Source: WHSW01 sp963821345 (lineage in GTDB: Bacteria > Actinomycetota > Thermoleophilia > Solirubrobacterales > 70-9). Taken from it: a stretch of DNA of 64,000 nucleotides. Each line of letters starts with the position of its first letter. The stretch's first letter is position 1. Positions 1-10,134 of the stretch are shown piece after piece. Location: the NCBI GenBank assembly GCA_963821345.1, contig CAWGDM010000001.1:1426001-1490000 (forward strand), written 5' to 3'. The notes under the pieces are model-generated. The model made no database searches, had not been told where the DNA came from, and saw only the letters and a program-made list of their open reading frames with translations. The translations under genes were made by a program, and so were the position numbers.

Positions 1-533
1 ACCTCGCGGACTTCGAGCCCGATCCCGCGGTCGCCGCGGAGCTCGGCCTCGATAGCGAGCGGGTCAACGTCGTCCTCCGCCCGCCACCCGACGTTTCGCT
101 CTATCACCGAAAGTCCAACCCGCTCTTTCCCGAGGTGCTGATGCGGCTCGGCACCGACCCGGATGTGCACGCGGTGGTCCTGCCGCGGACCGACGAGCAG
201 CGGCAGTTCGTCCGCACCCTGCGGCTGCCGTCGGTGGTCGTTCCCGAGGCGGCGGTCGACGCGCAGAGCCTGATCGCCCTCTCAGACCTCGTGATCTCGG
301 CGGGCGGAACGATGAACCGAGAGGCGGTGGCGCTCGGCGTCCCGGTTTACACTACGTACGGAGGACGCATGGGAGGCGTCGACGAGATGCTGATCCGTGC
401 CGGAAAGCTGCGCCCGCTGACCAGTCCCGGCGCGCTTGTGCTGACGAAGCACGACGCGGCCAAGCAGCGCGTACGGCGCGATCCGGGACTTTTGGTCGAG
501 CTCGCCCTAGGAGCGCTTGAGTCCAACCCGTGA
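1..533 (+). CDS. DUF354 family glycosyltransferase-like protein, 5' truncated
   Basis: The gene enters from outside the window; the reading frame begins at base 3 and gives about 176 residues of the C-terminal part. The segment RPPPDVSLYHRKSN followed by a GGTMNREAVALGVPVYT motif is typical of DUF354, proteins with a GT-B-like fold found among surface polysaccharide genes; the GGTMNREA loop corresponds to the nucleotide-sugar binding region of such enzymes. Its stop overlaps the GTG start of the sugar transferase by four bases (GTGA), so the two are co-translated. The exact reaction is not known for the family; I infer a role in glycan synthesis from the neighbours. Confidence 0.8.
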   Translation, partial: LADFEPDPAVAAELGLDSERVNVVLRPPPDVSLYHRKSNPLFPEVLMRLGTDPDVHAVVLPRTDEQRQFVRTLRLPSVVVPEAAVDAQSLIALSDLVISAGGTMNREAVALGVPVYTTYGGRMGGVDEMLIRAGKLRPLTSPGALVLTKHDAAKQRVRRDPGLLVELALGALESNP

Positions 534-1204
534 CCACGCCACCAAGCCCCGCGTTTGACACCGCTGAGCACGCGCTTGCCGACATGGAGGCCGTCTATGG
601 GGTGCGCGGCGTCGACCGCGTGCTCCGTTGGCTCGACCTCGCGATCGCCGGCTCGACCCTCGCCGTCTTCGCGCCGCTGATGGGCGTGATCGCGATTGCG
701 ATTCGGCTCACCGCCGGGGCGCCGGTCCTGTACCGCGGACCGCGGGTCGGTCGCGGGGGCGCCAGCTTCGAGATGCTCAAGTTCAGGACCCTGGGGCGGG
801 GTGCCGAGCAGCGGCTCGGGACCGCCTACGGGGAGGAGCTGTCGCGCCGCACCGAGCTCGAGGTCACCCGGGTCGGACGGCCGCTGCGGGCAACCCATCT
901 GGACGAGCTGCCGCAGCTGTGGAATGTGATGCGTGGCGAGATGAGCATGGTCGGCCCCCGCCCGATGCGGCCGATGTTCTTCGCCGAGCTCACCGACCAG
1001 CTTCCGCAGTACGCGCAGCGTCTCGTGGTCAGGCCCGGGGTTACCGGCTTCGCCCAGACCCGGATCACGCGGGAGGACAGCTGGAGCGACAAGCTTGCCC
1101 ACGACCTCGAGTACATCGCTGACCGCTCGGTGACCCTCTACCTGCAGGTTCTGGGAGCGACGAGCGTGCGCGTTGCCCGTCGCACGGCCGGCTCCGAGTC
1201 CTGA
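530..1204 (+). CDS. Bacterial sugar transferase (undecaprenyl-phosphate sugar-1-phosphate transferase type)
   Basis: 224 residues. A membrane segment at about residues 38-58 is followed by the family's cytoplasmic core: GPRVGRGGASFEMLKFRT, then the acidic LDELPQLWNV block, then MSMVGPRPMRP and RPGVTGFAQ. These are the signatures of the WcaJ/WbaP catalytic domain that loads the first sugar phosphate onto the lipid carrier undecaprenyl phosphate on the inner face of the membrane. The protein is the short form without the N-terminal multi-pass CoA-binding-like region. The GTG start is fixed by the GTGA overlap with the upstream gene. The donor sugar cannot be read from the sequence. Confidence 0.9.
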   Translation: MTTPPSPAFDTAEHALADMEAVYGVRGVDRVLRWLDLAIAGSTLAVFAPLMGVIAIAIRLTAGAPVLYRGPRVGRGGASFEMLKFRTLGRGAEQRLGTAYGEELSRRTELEVTRVGRPLRATHLDELPQLWNVMRGEMSMVGPRPMRPMFFAELTDQLPQYAQRLVVRPGVTGFAQTRITREDSWSDKLAHDLEYIADRSVTLYLQVLGATSVRVARRTAGSES

Positions 1205-1220
1205 TCGCCAGGGGCTGACT

Positions 1221-3116
1221 ATGTGCGGGATCTGTGGTCTGGCCCGGGTCGACGAGCCGGGTTCGCGGCCCGACCGGCAGGCGCTCGCCGCGATGAGCCG
1301 CGAGCTCGTCGACCGCGGCCCCGACAGCCACGGCGAGGTGGTCGCGGCCGGGGTCGGGCTCGCGGCGCGGCGACTGTCGATCATCGACCTCGAGCACGGC
1401 GACCAGCCCCTGACCGGGTCGAGCGATGACGTGCACGTGGTCCAGAACGGCGAGATCTTCAACTACCGCGAGCTGCGCGACCACCTCGCCACCGCGGGGC
1501 ACCGGTTCAGGACCGCAAGCGACACCGAGGTGATCGCCCACCTCTACGAGGATCATGGCCTTGGCTTCGCCGAGCGGCTGCGAGGGATGTTTGCGATCGC
1601 AATCTGGGATGCGACGAAGGGCCGCTTGGTGCTTGCCCGCGACCGCTTTGGGATCAAGCCGCTGGTCTGGACGCACGCCGGGGGCGAGCTCGCCTTCGCC
1701 TCCGACCTGCGCGCCCTGCGCCATGCGCCCGAGTTCGCCGCCGACGTCGACGATGCGGCGCTCAACGCCTTCCTGACCTTCAACTCGGTCCCCGGCCCGC
1801 GGACGATCCTCGCCGGCGCCCGCAAGCTCGGTGGCGGCGAGCTCTTGATCTGGGAGCGCGGGAGCGAGCCGAGAATCGAGCGCTTTGCCCGACCGGCGCC
1901 GCCCGCGGCCGGCGCGGTCCGCCGCGCCCCCGCGCGCGAGCTGGCGGCCGAGCTGCGTGGGCGGCTCGCCGACAGCGTCGCGGCCCATCTGGTCTCTGAC
2001 GTCCCGGTCGGCGTCTTCCTCTCCGGCGGGGTCGACTCGGGGACGCTGACAGCGCTCGCCTCCCAGGCGTCGGCCGACCCGGTGCGGACCTTCTCGATCG
2101 GGTTCACGGAGAGCTCCTTCGACGAGCTCGAACGGGCCCGGGCCGTCGCCCGCCGTTACGGCACCGACCACCACGAGCTGGTGCTCGAGCCGGACGCGGT
2201 CGAACTGCTGCCGCGGCTCGCGGCCGCCTTCGACGAGCCGTTCGGCGACTCCTCGGCGCTTCCCACCTACCTGGTCTCGCAGCTCGCCTCGCGCTCGGTC
2301 AAGGTGGTGCTCTCGGGCGAGGGGTCCGACGAGCTGTTCGGCGGCTACTACACCTACGTGGCCGACCGGATCGCCCCGGCGCTTCGCCTGCCGGCGCTCG
2401 CTGCGCGGCCGTTGGTCGAGCGGCTGCCGGCATCGACCCGCAAGGTCAGCCTCGACTACATGGCAAAGCGCTTCGTCCGCGGCGTTTCGGGAACAGCGGT
2501 CGAGCGCCATCATGCGTGGAAGGAGATCTTTTCGGCTGACCTGCGCGAGCGCCTGCTCGGCGCGGCGGCGGCCGGGTCCGCGGACTCGCTGGGCCACCTG
2601 CACCGCCGCTACGCCGAAACCGAAGGCGCCGAACAGCTCGCCCGTCTCCAGGATCTCGACTTCGGCACCTATCTGGTCGACGATCTGCTGGTCAAGACCG
2701 ACCGGGCCAGCATGGCCCACTCGCTCGAGGCCAGGGTGCCGTTCTGCGACGCCGAGGTCGCCGAGTTCGCGATGGCGCTGCCACGCCGCGCCCGCGTGCG
2801 CGGGCTGCAGAAGAAGTGGCTGCTGCGCGAGGCGGTGCGCCCGCTGCTCCCGCCCGAGGTCGTTGACGGGCGTAAGCAGGGCTTCTCCGCGCCGATCGCA
2901 ACCTGGCTCCGGGGGGAGATGCGGGGTTTCATGCGTGATGTCCTGTCGCCCGCGACGCTGCGCCGTCAGGGCTATCTCGACCCGGCGGCGGTCGAGCGCC
3001 TGGTCGAGCTCCACCTGAGCGGGGCCGAGGATCTGTCGCGGCAGCTTTGGGGACTGCTGTCGCTGACGCTGTGGCACGAGCACCACCAGGGCGGCGCCGC
3101 TCCGGCTGGCGCGTGA
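1221..3116 (+). CDS. asnB: Asparagine synthase (glutamine-hydrolysing), AsnB family
   Basis: 631 residues from ATG 1221, preceded by AGGGG. That start gives the mature-type N-terminus MCGICGL with the catalytic Cys2 of the class II glutaminase; an in-frame upstream GTG would bury this cysteine. Glutaminase landmarks RGPDS, QNGEIFNYREL and SDTEV follow. The C-terminal ATP-PPase domain carries SGGVDSG near residue 270 and SGEGSDELFGGY. The full family length is present. AsnB-type enzymes convert aspartate to asparagine, but homologues inside polysaccharide clusters often amidate sugars or peptides; the position between two glycan genes leaves that possible. No frame disruption is seen. Confidence 0.93.
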   Translation: MCGICGLARVDEPGSRPDRQALAAMSRELVDRGPDSHGEVVAAGVGLAARRLSIIDLEHGDQPLTGSSDDVHVVQNGEIFNYRELRDHLATAGHRFRTASDTEVIAHLYEDHGLGFAERLRGMFAIAIWDATKGRLVLARDRFGIKPLVWTHAGGELAFASDLRALRHAPEFAADVDDAALNAFLTFNSVPGPRTILAGARKLGGGELLIWERGSEPRIERFARPAPPAAGAVRRAPARELAAELRGRLADSVAAHLVSDVPVGVFLSGGVDSGTLTALASQASADPVRTFSIGFTESSFDELERARAVARRYGTDHHELVLEPDAVELLPRLAAAFDEPFGDSSALPTYLVSQLASRSVKVVLSGEGSDELFGGYYTYVADRIAPALRLPALAARPLVERLPASTRKVSLDYMAKRFVRGVSGTAVERHHAWKEIFSADLRERLLGAAAAGSADSLGHLHRRYAETEGAEQLARLQDLDFGTYLVDDLLVKTDRASMAHSLEARVPFCDAEVAEFAMALPRRARVRGLQKKWLLREAVRPLLPPEVVDGRKQGFSAPIATWLRGEMRGFMRDVLSPATLRRQGYLDPAAVERLVELHLSGAEDLSRQLWGLLSLTLWHEHHQGGAAPAGA

Positions 3117-3131
3117 GCCAAACTCCACGGC

Positions 3132-4400
3132 ATGATGAGCGGCAAGCCGGAGGCGGTCGACGCCGCGTTTGCGTTCCTCGTCGCCGCCGCCATCGCCTGG
3201 ATGCTGGTCCCGCTGACCGAGCGCCTCGCTCGTCGCATCGGGGCAATGGACATCCCCAACGAACGCAGCCTGCACACCGAGCCGACCCCGCGGCTGAGCG
3301 GGCTCGCGATCCTCGTCGGCGTGCTGGTTGCGGGCTGGCTGTTTTTGCCCTGGGTGCAGCTGACGCAGGCGATTCTGGCCGGTGCGGTGGTGATCGCGGT
3401 GGTCGGGGCATTCGACGACGTCTGGGGTCTCTCGGCGCCGCTGAAGCTGCTTGGCCAGACCGTCGCGGCGACGATCCCGGTGCTCAACGGGATCCAGGTC
3501 GCGAACTTCACCTTCCCGTTTGTCGGCCGGATCGAGCTCAACTCGGTCGAGTTTTTCAACGCCCCGATCGTCGGCGAGGTCCACCTCGGCCACCTGCTGA
3601 CCGTGATCGGGATCGTGGCTGTGATCAACGTCATCAACCTGATCGACGGCGTCGACGGCCTCGCCGCGGGGGTCTGCGCGATCTCGGCCGCGACCCTGGC
3701 GATCATCGCCGTGTCGCTGTCGCGGACCAGCGCCGGGGTGCTTGCGGCGATCACTGCGGGTGGCGCGCTCGGCTTCCTCCGCCACGGCTTCCCGCCCGCC
3801 TCCAGCTTCATGGGCGACACCGGCTCCAACCTGCTCGGCTACCTGCTGGGTGCGGTCGCGATCCAGGGAGCGCTGAAGACCAACGCCGTAATCGCCCTGC
3901 TGCTTCCCCTGGTGATCCTCGCGGTGCCGATCCTCGACACCGGCTTCGTGGTTGCGAAACGGATCAAGTACCGGCGTGCGATCTACCGCGCCGACCGGTG
4001 GCACTTCCACCACCGGATGGCGAACATCGGGTTCTCGCAGCGGCGCACGCTCGTATACCTGTACGGATGGGCCGCGGCGATGGCGGGCTTGGCGTTGGCC
4101 CTGCGGTTCATCCCCTACAGCGACGACCACGGAAACTTCGACCCCTTCTGGAGCGCGGTGATCGTCGTCTGCTTCGTCGCCGCGTTCGCCGCCAGCGTCT
4201 ATCTGGTTATCACCCTGGAGATCCTCAAACTGCGGACGACGCGACTGCGGGAGCTGTTCGGAGCCGGCGTCGCGGCACCCGACGAGGCGGCCCTCGACGA
4301 GGCCGTAGCCCAGGAGCTGGAGACCGGCAGCTTCCCCACCGTCGACCCCGAGACCGGCGAGTTCGAGGCCGTCGACCCGACCCCCGAGACGACCCCGTAG
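3132..4400 (+). CDS. Polyprenyl-phosphate N-acetylhexosamine-1-phosphate transferase (WecA/TagO/MraY family)
   Basis: 422 residues, a multi-pass membrane protein with about ten or eleven hydrophobic segments. Recognisable family motifs are DIPNERSLH at the first cytoplasmic loop, GAFDDVWG with the Asp-Asp magnesium site, NLIDGVDGLAAG, MGDTGS and the WHFHHRM histidine loop. Such enzymes transfer GlcNAc-1-P or a similar sugar phosphate from a UDP-sugar to undecaprenyl phosphate, starting wall-linked glycans. The last roughly 60 residues are a hydrophilic acidic tail rich in Glu, Asp and Thr. The ATG at 3132 is followed at once by a second ATG, so the start could be one codon later. Confidence 0.92.
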   Translation: MMSGKPEAVDAAFAFLVAAAIAWMLVPLTERLARRIGAMDIPNERSLHTEPTPRLSGLAILVGVLVAGWLFLPWVQLTQAILAGAVVIAVVGAFDDVWGLSAPLKLLGQTVAATIPVLNGIQVANFTFPFVGRIELNSVEFFNAPIVGEVHLGHLLTVIGIVAVINVINLIDGVDGLAAGVCAISAATLAIIAVSLSRTSAGVLAAITAGGALGFLRHGFPPASSFMGDTGSNLLGYLLGAVAIQGALKTNAVIALLLPLVILAVPILDTGFVVAKRIKYRRAIYRADRWHFHHRMANIGFSQRRTLVYLYGWAAAMAGLALALRFIPYSDDHGNFDPFWSAVIVVCFVAAFAASVYLVITLEILKLRTTRLRELFGAGVAAPDEAALDEAVAQELETGSFPTVDPETGEFEAVDPTPETTP

Positions 4401-4733
4401 CGGCTGTCACAAACCTGTTACAAGCGCGCCCGCGTGCCCCCTGGCAAACGGCTATAGTCGTCGTCCGCCCGTCGGATGGGGCGGTTGCTCTAGTTCGTTC
4501 CTGGGAGATCTTTTCTTTACGTACCGCGCGACCGCCTTGCCTGGCCGCTACTTCAACTACTCCGACGACCGAGGACCCTCTGACGAGGGCGGACGCCGCC
4601 ATCGCAGGCACGTCCCCGACCGCGGCGACGCCGGAGGGGTGGGCGGTCGGGTCCGGGCCCGGCTGGCCGGCGGGCCCTGCGCGGCCGCCCGCTCCGCCTG
4701 GGCAGTCCGGGTGCCCCGTCGCCGGTCCTGCTC
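4401..4733. other. Gap before the ATP synthase operon; likely promoter and long leader
   Basis: 333 bases without a convincing gene. The first 60 bases are the least GC-rich and contain TATAGT at 4453-4458, a good -10 hexamer with no clear -35 box at the proper distance, so transcription of the ATP synthase operon could start near 4465 and give a leader of about 270 nt. The frame of the following gene has a TGA at 4581 and no standard start until TTG 4734. Another frame stays open through this stretch but has no plausible start or recognisable protein. No riboswitch or tRNA was recognised. Confidence 0.35.
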
Positions 4734-5162
4734 TTGGCCACGCTCGCTGTAGAGGGCTCCGGCGCGGCCACCGGTGGCGCCCAGCCGGGCGTCCTGCTGC
4801 GCTACGCCGACCTCGCCCTGCTGGCGCTCGCGCTGCCGCTGTTCATCGTCGCCGGCTGGCCGCTGCTCGGCTACGCCGTCGCGGCCGCGGCCTGGCTCGC
4901 CCAGCACGCGATCCTCGCCGCCGCCGACCGTGCCTCGGTCGCGGCGCTGCGCCGCGGTGAGCGCAACCGGGCGCTCGGCATCGTCGGGTTCTCGACCCTG
5001 GGCCGCGTCTGGCTTGTCACCCTGGCGATCCTGCTGGTCGGCCTGCTCGGCGAGCGCGAGGACGGGCTCGCCGCGGCGGTGCTCAGCCTCGCGCTGGTGA
5101 CCGCCCACCTAGGCTCGATGGCGCTGACCAAGCTGCTGCTTCACCCCGAGGAGCGGCCATGA
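4734..5162 (+). CDS. Small membrane protein, AtpI-like, first gene of the ATP synthase operon
   Basis: 142 residues with four hydrophobic segments (about residues 25-45, 48-66, 85-106 and 112-133) and a short basic loop RRGERNR. It stands directly before atpB, the usual place of AtpI, the small membrane protein thought to help assemble the c-ring or import magnesium. Sequence conservation of AtpI is weak, so the assignment rests on position, size and topology. The start is uncertain: TTG 4734 is the only standard start codon in frame after the TGA at 4581, and no clear ribosome-binding site precedes it. Its TGA stop begins the 34-nt repeat found again at 17856. Confidence 0.6.
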   Translation: MATLAVEGSGAATGGAQPGVLLRYADLALLALALPLFIVAGWPLLGYAVAAAAWLAQHAILAAADRASVAALRRGERNRALGIVGFSTLGRVWLVTLAILLVGLLGEREDGLAAAVLSLALVTAHLGSMALTKLLLHPEERP

Positions 5163-5193
5163 GGCGTAGCCGATTCGCGCCGCTGTTGAGGCG
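5160..5193 (+). repeat. Junction repeat, copy A (before atpB)
   Basis: From the stop codon of the preceding gene, this 34-nt stretch matches 17856-17889 at about 30 of 34 positions. Both begin TGAGGCGTAGCCGA and both contain TGTTGAGGCG. Each copy runs from the end of one gene to just before the start of the next (ATGAGC here, GTGAGC there). Short arms GAGGCG and CGCCTC could pair here. Function unknown. Confidence 0.6.
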
Positions 5194-5199
5194 CCTCAG

Positions 5200-6111
5200 A
5201 TGAGCCGCAAGGGGAAGATCTGGCTCGGGGTCGGGCTCTACCTGCTGTTGATGGTGGTACTGGTCGTGTTCGTCGGTAGCGAGGGCAAGAACGACGCCTA
5301 CCAGCCGCAGAACGAGTTCAAGCTCGACCCCTGGGTCGACATCCACATCGGCGGCGTCGACCTGTCGATCAACAAGGCGGTCTTCTACCTGATGCTGGCC
5401 AGCGTGCTGACGATCGCGACGATGGTCTACGTCGCCCGCCGCATGCAGCAGAAGCCGAACAAGGTGCAGATGGTGGTCGAGCTCGCCTACGACCTGACCC
5501 GCAAGAACATCACCCAGGGCAACATCTCCGACGAGGTGCTCGCCAAGCGCTGGTTCCCGGTCCTCGCCGGGCTCTTCTTCTTCCTCTGGTTCTCGAACAT
5601 GATCGGCTTCCTGCCGCTGCCGATCAACACCGAGGAGAAGGTCGACGTGTTCGGCCTCCAGGTGCCGTCGCTGGCGCTCTACGCGGCGACCGCGAACCTG
5701 TCGATCCCGCTGATGCTGACCCTGATCGTCTGGTTCTCGTACCACATCGAGGGGATCCGGGCGAAGGGCTTCTTCAAGTACCTGGCCAGCTGGCTGCCGC
5801 CCGGGCTCGAGAACATGAACATCTTCGGCAAGGGGTTCTTCTTCGTGATCGAGGCGATCTCGCACTTCGCCCGCCTGATCTCGCTCTCGGTGCGATTGTT
5901 CGCCAACATCCTCGCCGGCCACCTGCTGTTGCTGTTCATGGGCGGCGGCTTGGCCGTCTTGCTGGGGATCGCCGCGCTCGGGCTGCTCACCCTGCCGCTG
6001 GCGCTCGCCTTCTTCCTGCTCGAGGTGGGCCTGATCGCCACCCTGCAGGCATTCATCTTCTCGACCTTGACAGCCATCTACCTCAGCGGCGCGGTCGCCG
6101 AGGAACACTAA
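5200..6111 (+). CDS. atpB: ATP synthase F0 subunit a
   Basis: 303 residues, the membrane stator subunit that forms the two proton half-channels against the c-ring. Five or more hydrophobic helices are visible. The essential arginine lies in SLSVRLFANILAGH (Arg232 in my count), and the final helix is recognised in LLEVGLIATLQAFIFSTLTAIYL by its conserved Gln. The N-terminal 60 residues form one helix plus a periplasmic loop before the conserved core, longer than in E. coli. The ATG at 5200 follows copy A of the junction repeat. AtpE begins 19 bases downstream, consistent with one operon. Confidence 0.96.
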   Translation: MSRKGKIWLGVGLYLLLMVVLVVFVGSEGKNDAYQPQNEFKLDPWVDIHIGGVDLSINKAVFYLMLASVLTIATMVYVARRMQQKPNKVQMVVELAYDLTRKNITQGNISDEVLAKRWFPVLAGLFFFLWFSNMIGFLPLPINTEEKVDVFGLQVPSLALYAATANLSIPLMLTLIVWFSYHIEGIRAKGFFKYLASWLPPGLENMNIFGKGFFFVIEAISHFARLISLSVRLFANILAGHLLLLFMGGGLAVLLGIAALGLLTLPLALAFFLLEVGLIATLQAFIFSTLTAIYLSGAVAEEH

Positions 6112-6129
6112 GCAAAGGAGCAGTAACGA

Positions 6130-6396
6130 ATGGATCTTCTAGCCCTTCCGCTCGCCGCGGTGACCGGGGATGTCACCGACGCCGGCAAGGCGATCGCGCT
6201 CGGCGTCGGTGCCGGGCTCGGCTCGATCGGAGCCGGCATCGGCATCGGCATCATCTTCGGCAAGGAGATCGAGTCGGTCGCCCGCCAGCCGGAGATGAAG
6301 GACGAGCTGCAGTCGATCCGCTGGCTCGGCTTCGCGCTCACCGAGGCGGTCGCCTTCTATACGTTCATCTTCGGCCTGATCGCCTTCTTCCTCTAG
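6130..6396 (+). CDS. atpE: ATP synthase F0 subunit c (proteolipid)
   Basis: 88 residues, two transmembrane helices. Helix 1 shows the glycine-rich packing pattern GVGAGLGSIGAGIGIG, the polar loop is ARQPE, and helix 2 has the proton-carrying carboxylate in LTEAVAFY (Glu72). The glutamine and serine or threonine ligands typical of sodium-driven rings are not present, so proton coupling is expected. The ribosome-binding site AAAGGAG lies 7-8 bases before ATG 6130 and is one of the strongest in the operon, which suits the high copy number of c subunits. Confidence 0.97.
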   Translation: MDLLALPLAAVTGDVTDAGKAIALGVGAGLGSIGAGIGIGIIFGKEIESVARQPEMKDELQSIRWLGFALTEAVAFYTFIFGLIAFFL

Positions 6397-6402
6397 GCCG
6401 CG

Positions 6403-7533
6403 ATGGAGCTGCTCGCCACAATCGCGACGGCCCTGCCGCTCGCCTCGACGGAGGAGGGGGGTGGAAGCTTCCTGGTCTCGCCCTCGCTCGGGTTGATGAT
6501 CTGGACGCTGGTCCTCTTCCTGCTGACCATGTATGTGCTCAAGCGGTTCGCCTTCCCGCCGATCGCGGAGGCGCTGGAAAAGCGCGCCGCGGCGGTCCGC
6601 GAGAACCTCGACGCGGCTGAGAGGACGCGCGACGAGGCCGACGAGCTGCTGGCCGAGTACCGCGAGCGCCTCAAGGAGGCCCGCGAGCAGGCGGACGACA
6701 TCCTGGTTCGCTCCCGCAAGGCATCCGAGGCGGCCGTCGCCAAGGCGACCGCCGAGGGCAAGGCAAAGCGCGAGGAGCTGGTCGCGGCGGCGCGCAGGGA
6801 CATCGAGGCGGAGACGCGGCGGGCGCTGGAGCAGATCCGAAACGAGGTCGCCGACCTGACCGTGCTCGCGACCGAGAAGATCACCCGCAAGTCGCTCGAC
6901 GGCGCCGATCAGAAGCGGCTGGTCGAGGAGGCGCTCGCCGAGGTCGACTTCTCGACGCTCGCCGGAAGCGGCGTCGTCGCGAGGAACGGAGCTAGGCCGA
7001 TGGAGGAGATCGCCCGCGTATACGCCCAGGCGCTGTTCGAGGCGGCGCAGGACGCCGGCAGGCTCGACGACGTGCACGAGCAGCTCGGACAGTTCGCCGA
7101 CGCCATGAACGAGTCTCATGACATGCGGGTCTTCTTCTTCAGCCCCTACTTCTCCTCGGCCGAGAAGCGGGAGGCGATCGGCCACGCGGTCAGCGGGGCG
7201 AGCAGCGAGCTCGTCAACTTCCTCGAGCTGCTCGCCGAGAAGCACCGGATGCCGGCGATCTTCGTGATCCGCAAGCGCTTCGACGAGCTCTGGGCGAAGG
7301 CCAAGAAGCGGCTCGAAGTGACCCTGACCAGCGCGATCGCGCTCGACTCGGATGTGGTCGAGCAGGTCGGCGCCGAGGTCGAGCGCCAGACCGATCGCGA
7401 GATCGACCTGGAGACGGACGTCGATCCCGAGATCCTCGGGGGGCTGGTGCTGCGGGTCGGCAACATGGTTTTGGACGCGAGCCTGCGGAGCAAGCTCGAA
7501 AGACTGAGAAAGGAAGTCGCTTCGGCGGCTTAG
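6403..7533 (+). CDS. ATP synthase subunit b and subunit delta in one reading frame
   Basis: 376 residues read continuously. Residues about 25-45 are the b-subunit membrane helix, 50-170 the charged dimerising coiled coil, and from MEEIARVYAQALFEAAQDAGR (near 200) onward the sequence is a complete delta subunit ending GLVLRVGNMVLDASLRSKLERL. The two halves each have normal length. At the joint (6990-7005) a GGAG, an out-of-frame TAG and then ATG 7000 look like an ordinary atpF-atpH junction, so this may be a true fusion or two genes merged by a one-base error. Mycobacteria have a b-delta fusion but with a second b gene, which is absent here. Confidence 0.88.
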   Translation: MELLATIATALPLASTEEGGGSFLVSPSLGLMIWTLVLFLLTMYVLKRFAFPPIAEALEKRAAAVRENLDAAERTRDEADELLAEYRERLKEAREQADDILVRSRKASEAAVAKATAEGKAKREELVAAARRDIEAETRRALEQIRNEVADLTVLATEKITRKSLDGADQKRLVEEALAEVDFSTLAGSGVVARNGARPMEEIARVYAQALFEAAQDAGRLDDVHEQLGQFADAMNESHDMRVFFFSPYFSSAEKREAIGHAVSGASSELVNFLELLAEKHRMPAIFVIRKRFDELWAKAKKRLEVTLTSAIALDSDVVEQVGAEVERQTDREIDLETDVDPEILGGLVLRVGNMVLDASLRSKLERLRKEVASAA

Positions 7534-7561
7534 CCAAGAAACGCAAGGAGCCCTGAACGCA

Positions 7562-9195
<1,634 letters not shown>

Positions 9196-9196
<1 letters not shown>

Positions 9197-10113
9197 TGGC
9201 CACCCAGAAGGAAGTCAAGAACCGAATCTCGTCGGTCAAGAACATCCACAAGATCACCCGTGCGATGGAGATGGTCGCTGCGGCCAGGCTGCGGCGCGCC
9301 GAGCAGCGGATCGACAACATGCGCCCCTACGCGCAGGCGATCCGCAAGATGACCAAGCAGGTCGCCGACGCCTCGACCACGATCCCCAGGATCGCCCTGC
9401 TCGAGCAGCGCGAGCAGGAGAAGCGGGTCGGGATCGTCCTCGTCACCGGCGACCGCGGCCTCGCCGGCGCCTTCAACACCAACATCATCCGCGAGGGGCT
9501 GCGGCTGAAGCGCGAGTTCGCCGCCGACGGCGCCGAGGTCCAGTTCTCGGTCGTCGGCCGGCGCGGCAACTCGACGATGAGCTTCCGCGGCGAGACGATC
9601 ACCCACTCCTACGCCGGGTTCACCGACCGACCGGCGTTCACCGATGCGCGCGGGATCTCGCGCGACGTGACCGCGGCCTACGTCGACGAGGAGCTCGACC
9701 GGGTCGAGCTCGTCTACAACCGCTACGTGTCGCCCCTGACGCAGTACGTGCGCCGCCAGACCCTGCTGCCGATGCAGGAGGCGGAGGTCTTCGGCGAGGG
9801 GATCCCCGAGCCCGAGGAGCCGGCCGACCCCGAGCTCGCCGAGGCGCACGAGAAGGCTTACTGGGACTACGAGCCGGAGCCCGAGGTGCTGCTCCCGATG
9901 CTGTTCGAGGAGTACGTGGACCTCTCGGTGTACCGGGCGCTGCTCGAGTCCTCGGCATCGGAGCTGGGCGCGCGGATGACCGCGATGCGCTCGGCGGCCG
10001 AGAACGCGCAGGACATGATCGGCGATCTGACCCTGGCGATGAACCGAGCCCGCCAGGCGGAGATCACGCAGGAGATTCTGGAAGTAGTCGGCGGCGCCGA
10101 GGCGCTCGGCTGA
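9196..10113 (+). CDS. atpG: ATP synthase F1 subunit gamma (rotor shaft)
   Basis: 305 residues. The N-terminal helix RISSVKNIHKITRAMEMVAA and the C-terminal helix MRSAAENAQDMIGDLTLAMNRARQAEITQEILEVV pair as the coiled-coil shaft that turns inside the alpha-beta hexamer. Between them an acidic, proline-rich insertion (about residues 198-225, GIPEPEEPADPELAEAHEK) extends the Rossmann-like middle domain beyond the length in E. coli. The GTG start overlaps the last base of the atpA stop (TAGTG), giving coupled translation. Confidence 0.96.
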
Positions 10114-10134
10114 CCGTCGACGTAGAAAGGGAAC

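Noticed and set aside
1065..4130. A 1021-codon open frame on the minus strand
   Set aside because: It is antisense to asnB and the WecA-like gene, has the Arg/Asp/Pro-biased composition of shadow frames in GC-rich DNA, and no domain.
4537..4752. A small open frame in the leader of the ATP synthase operon
   Set aside because: Arg/Gly-rich composition, no ribosome-binding site and no known family; probably non-coding.
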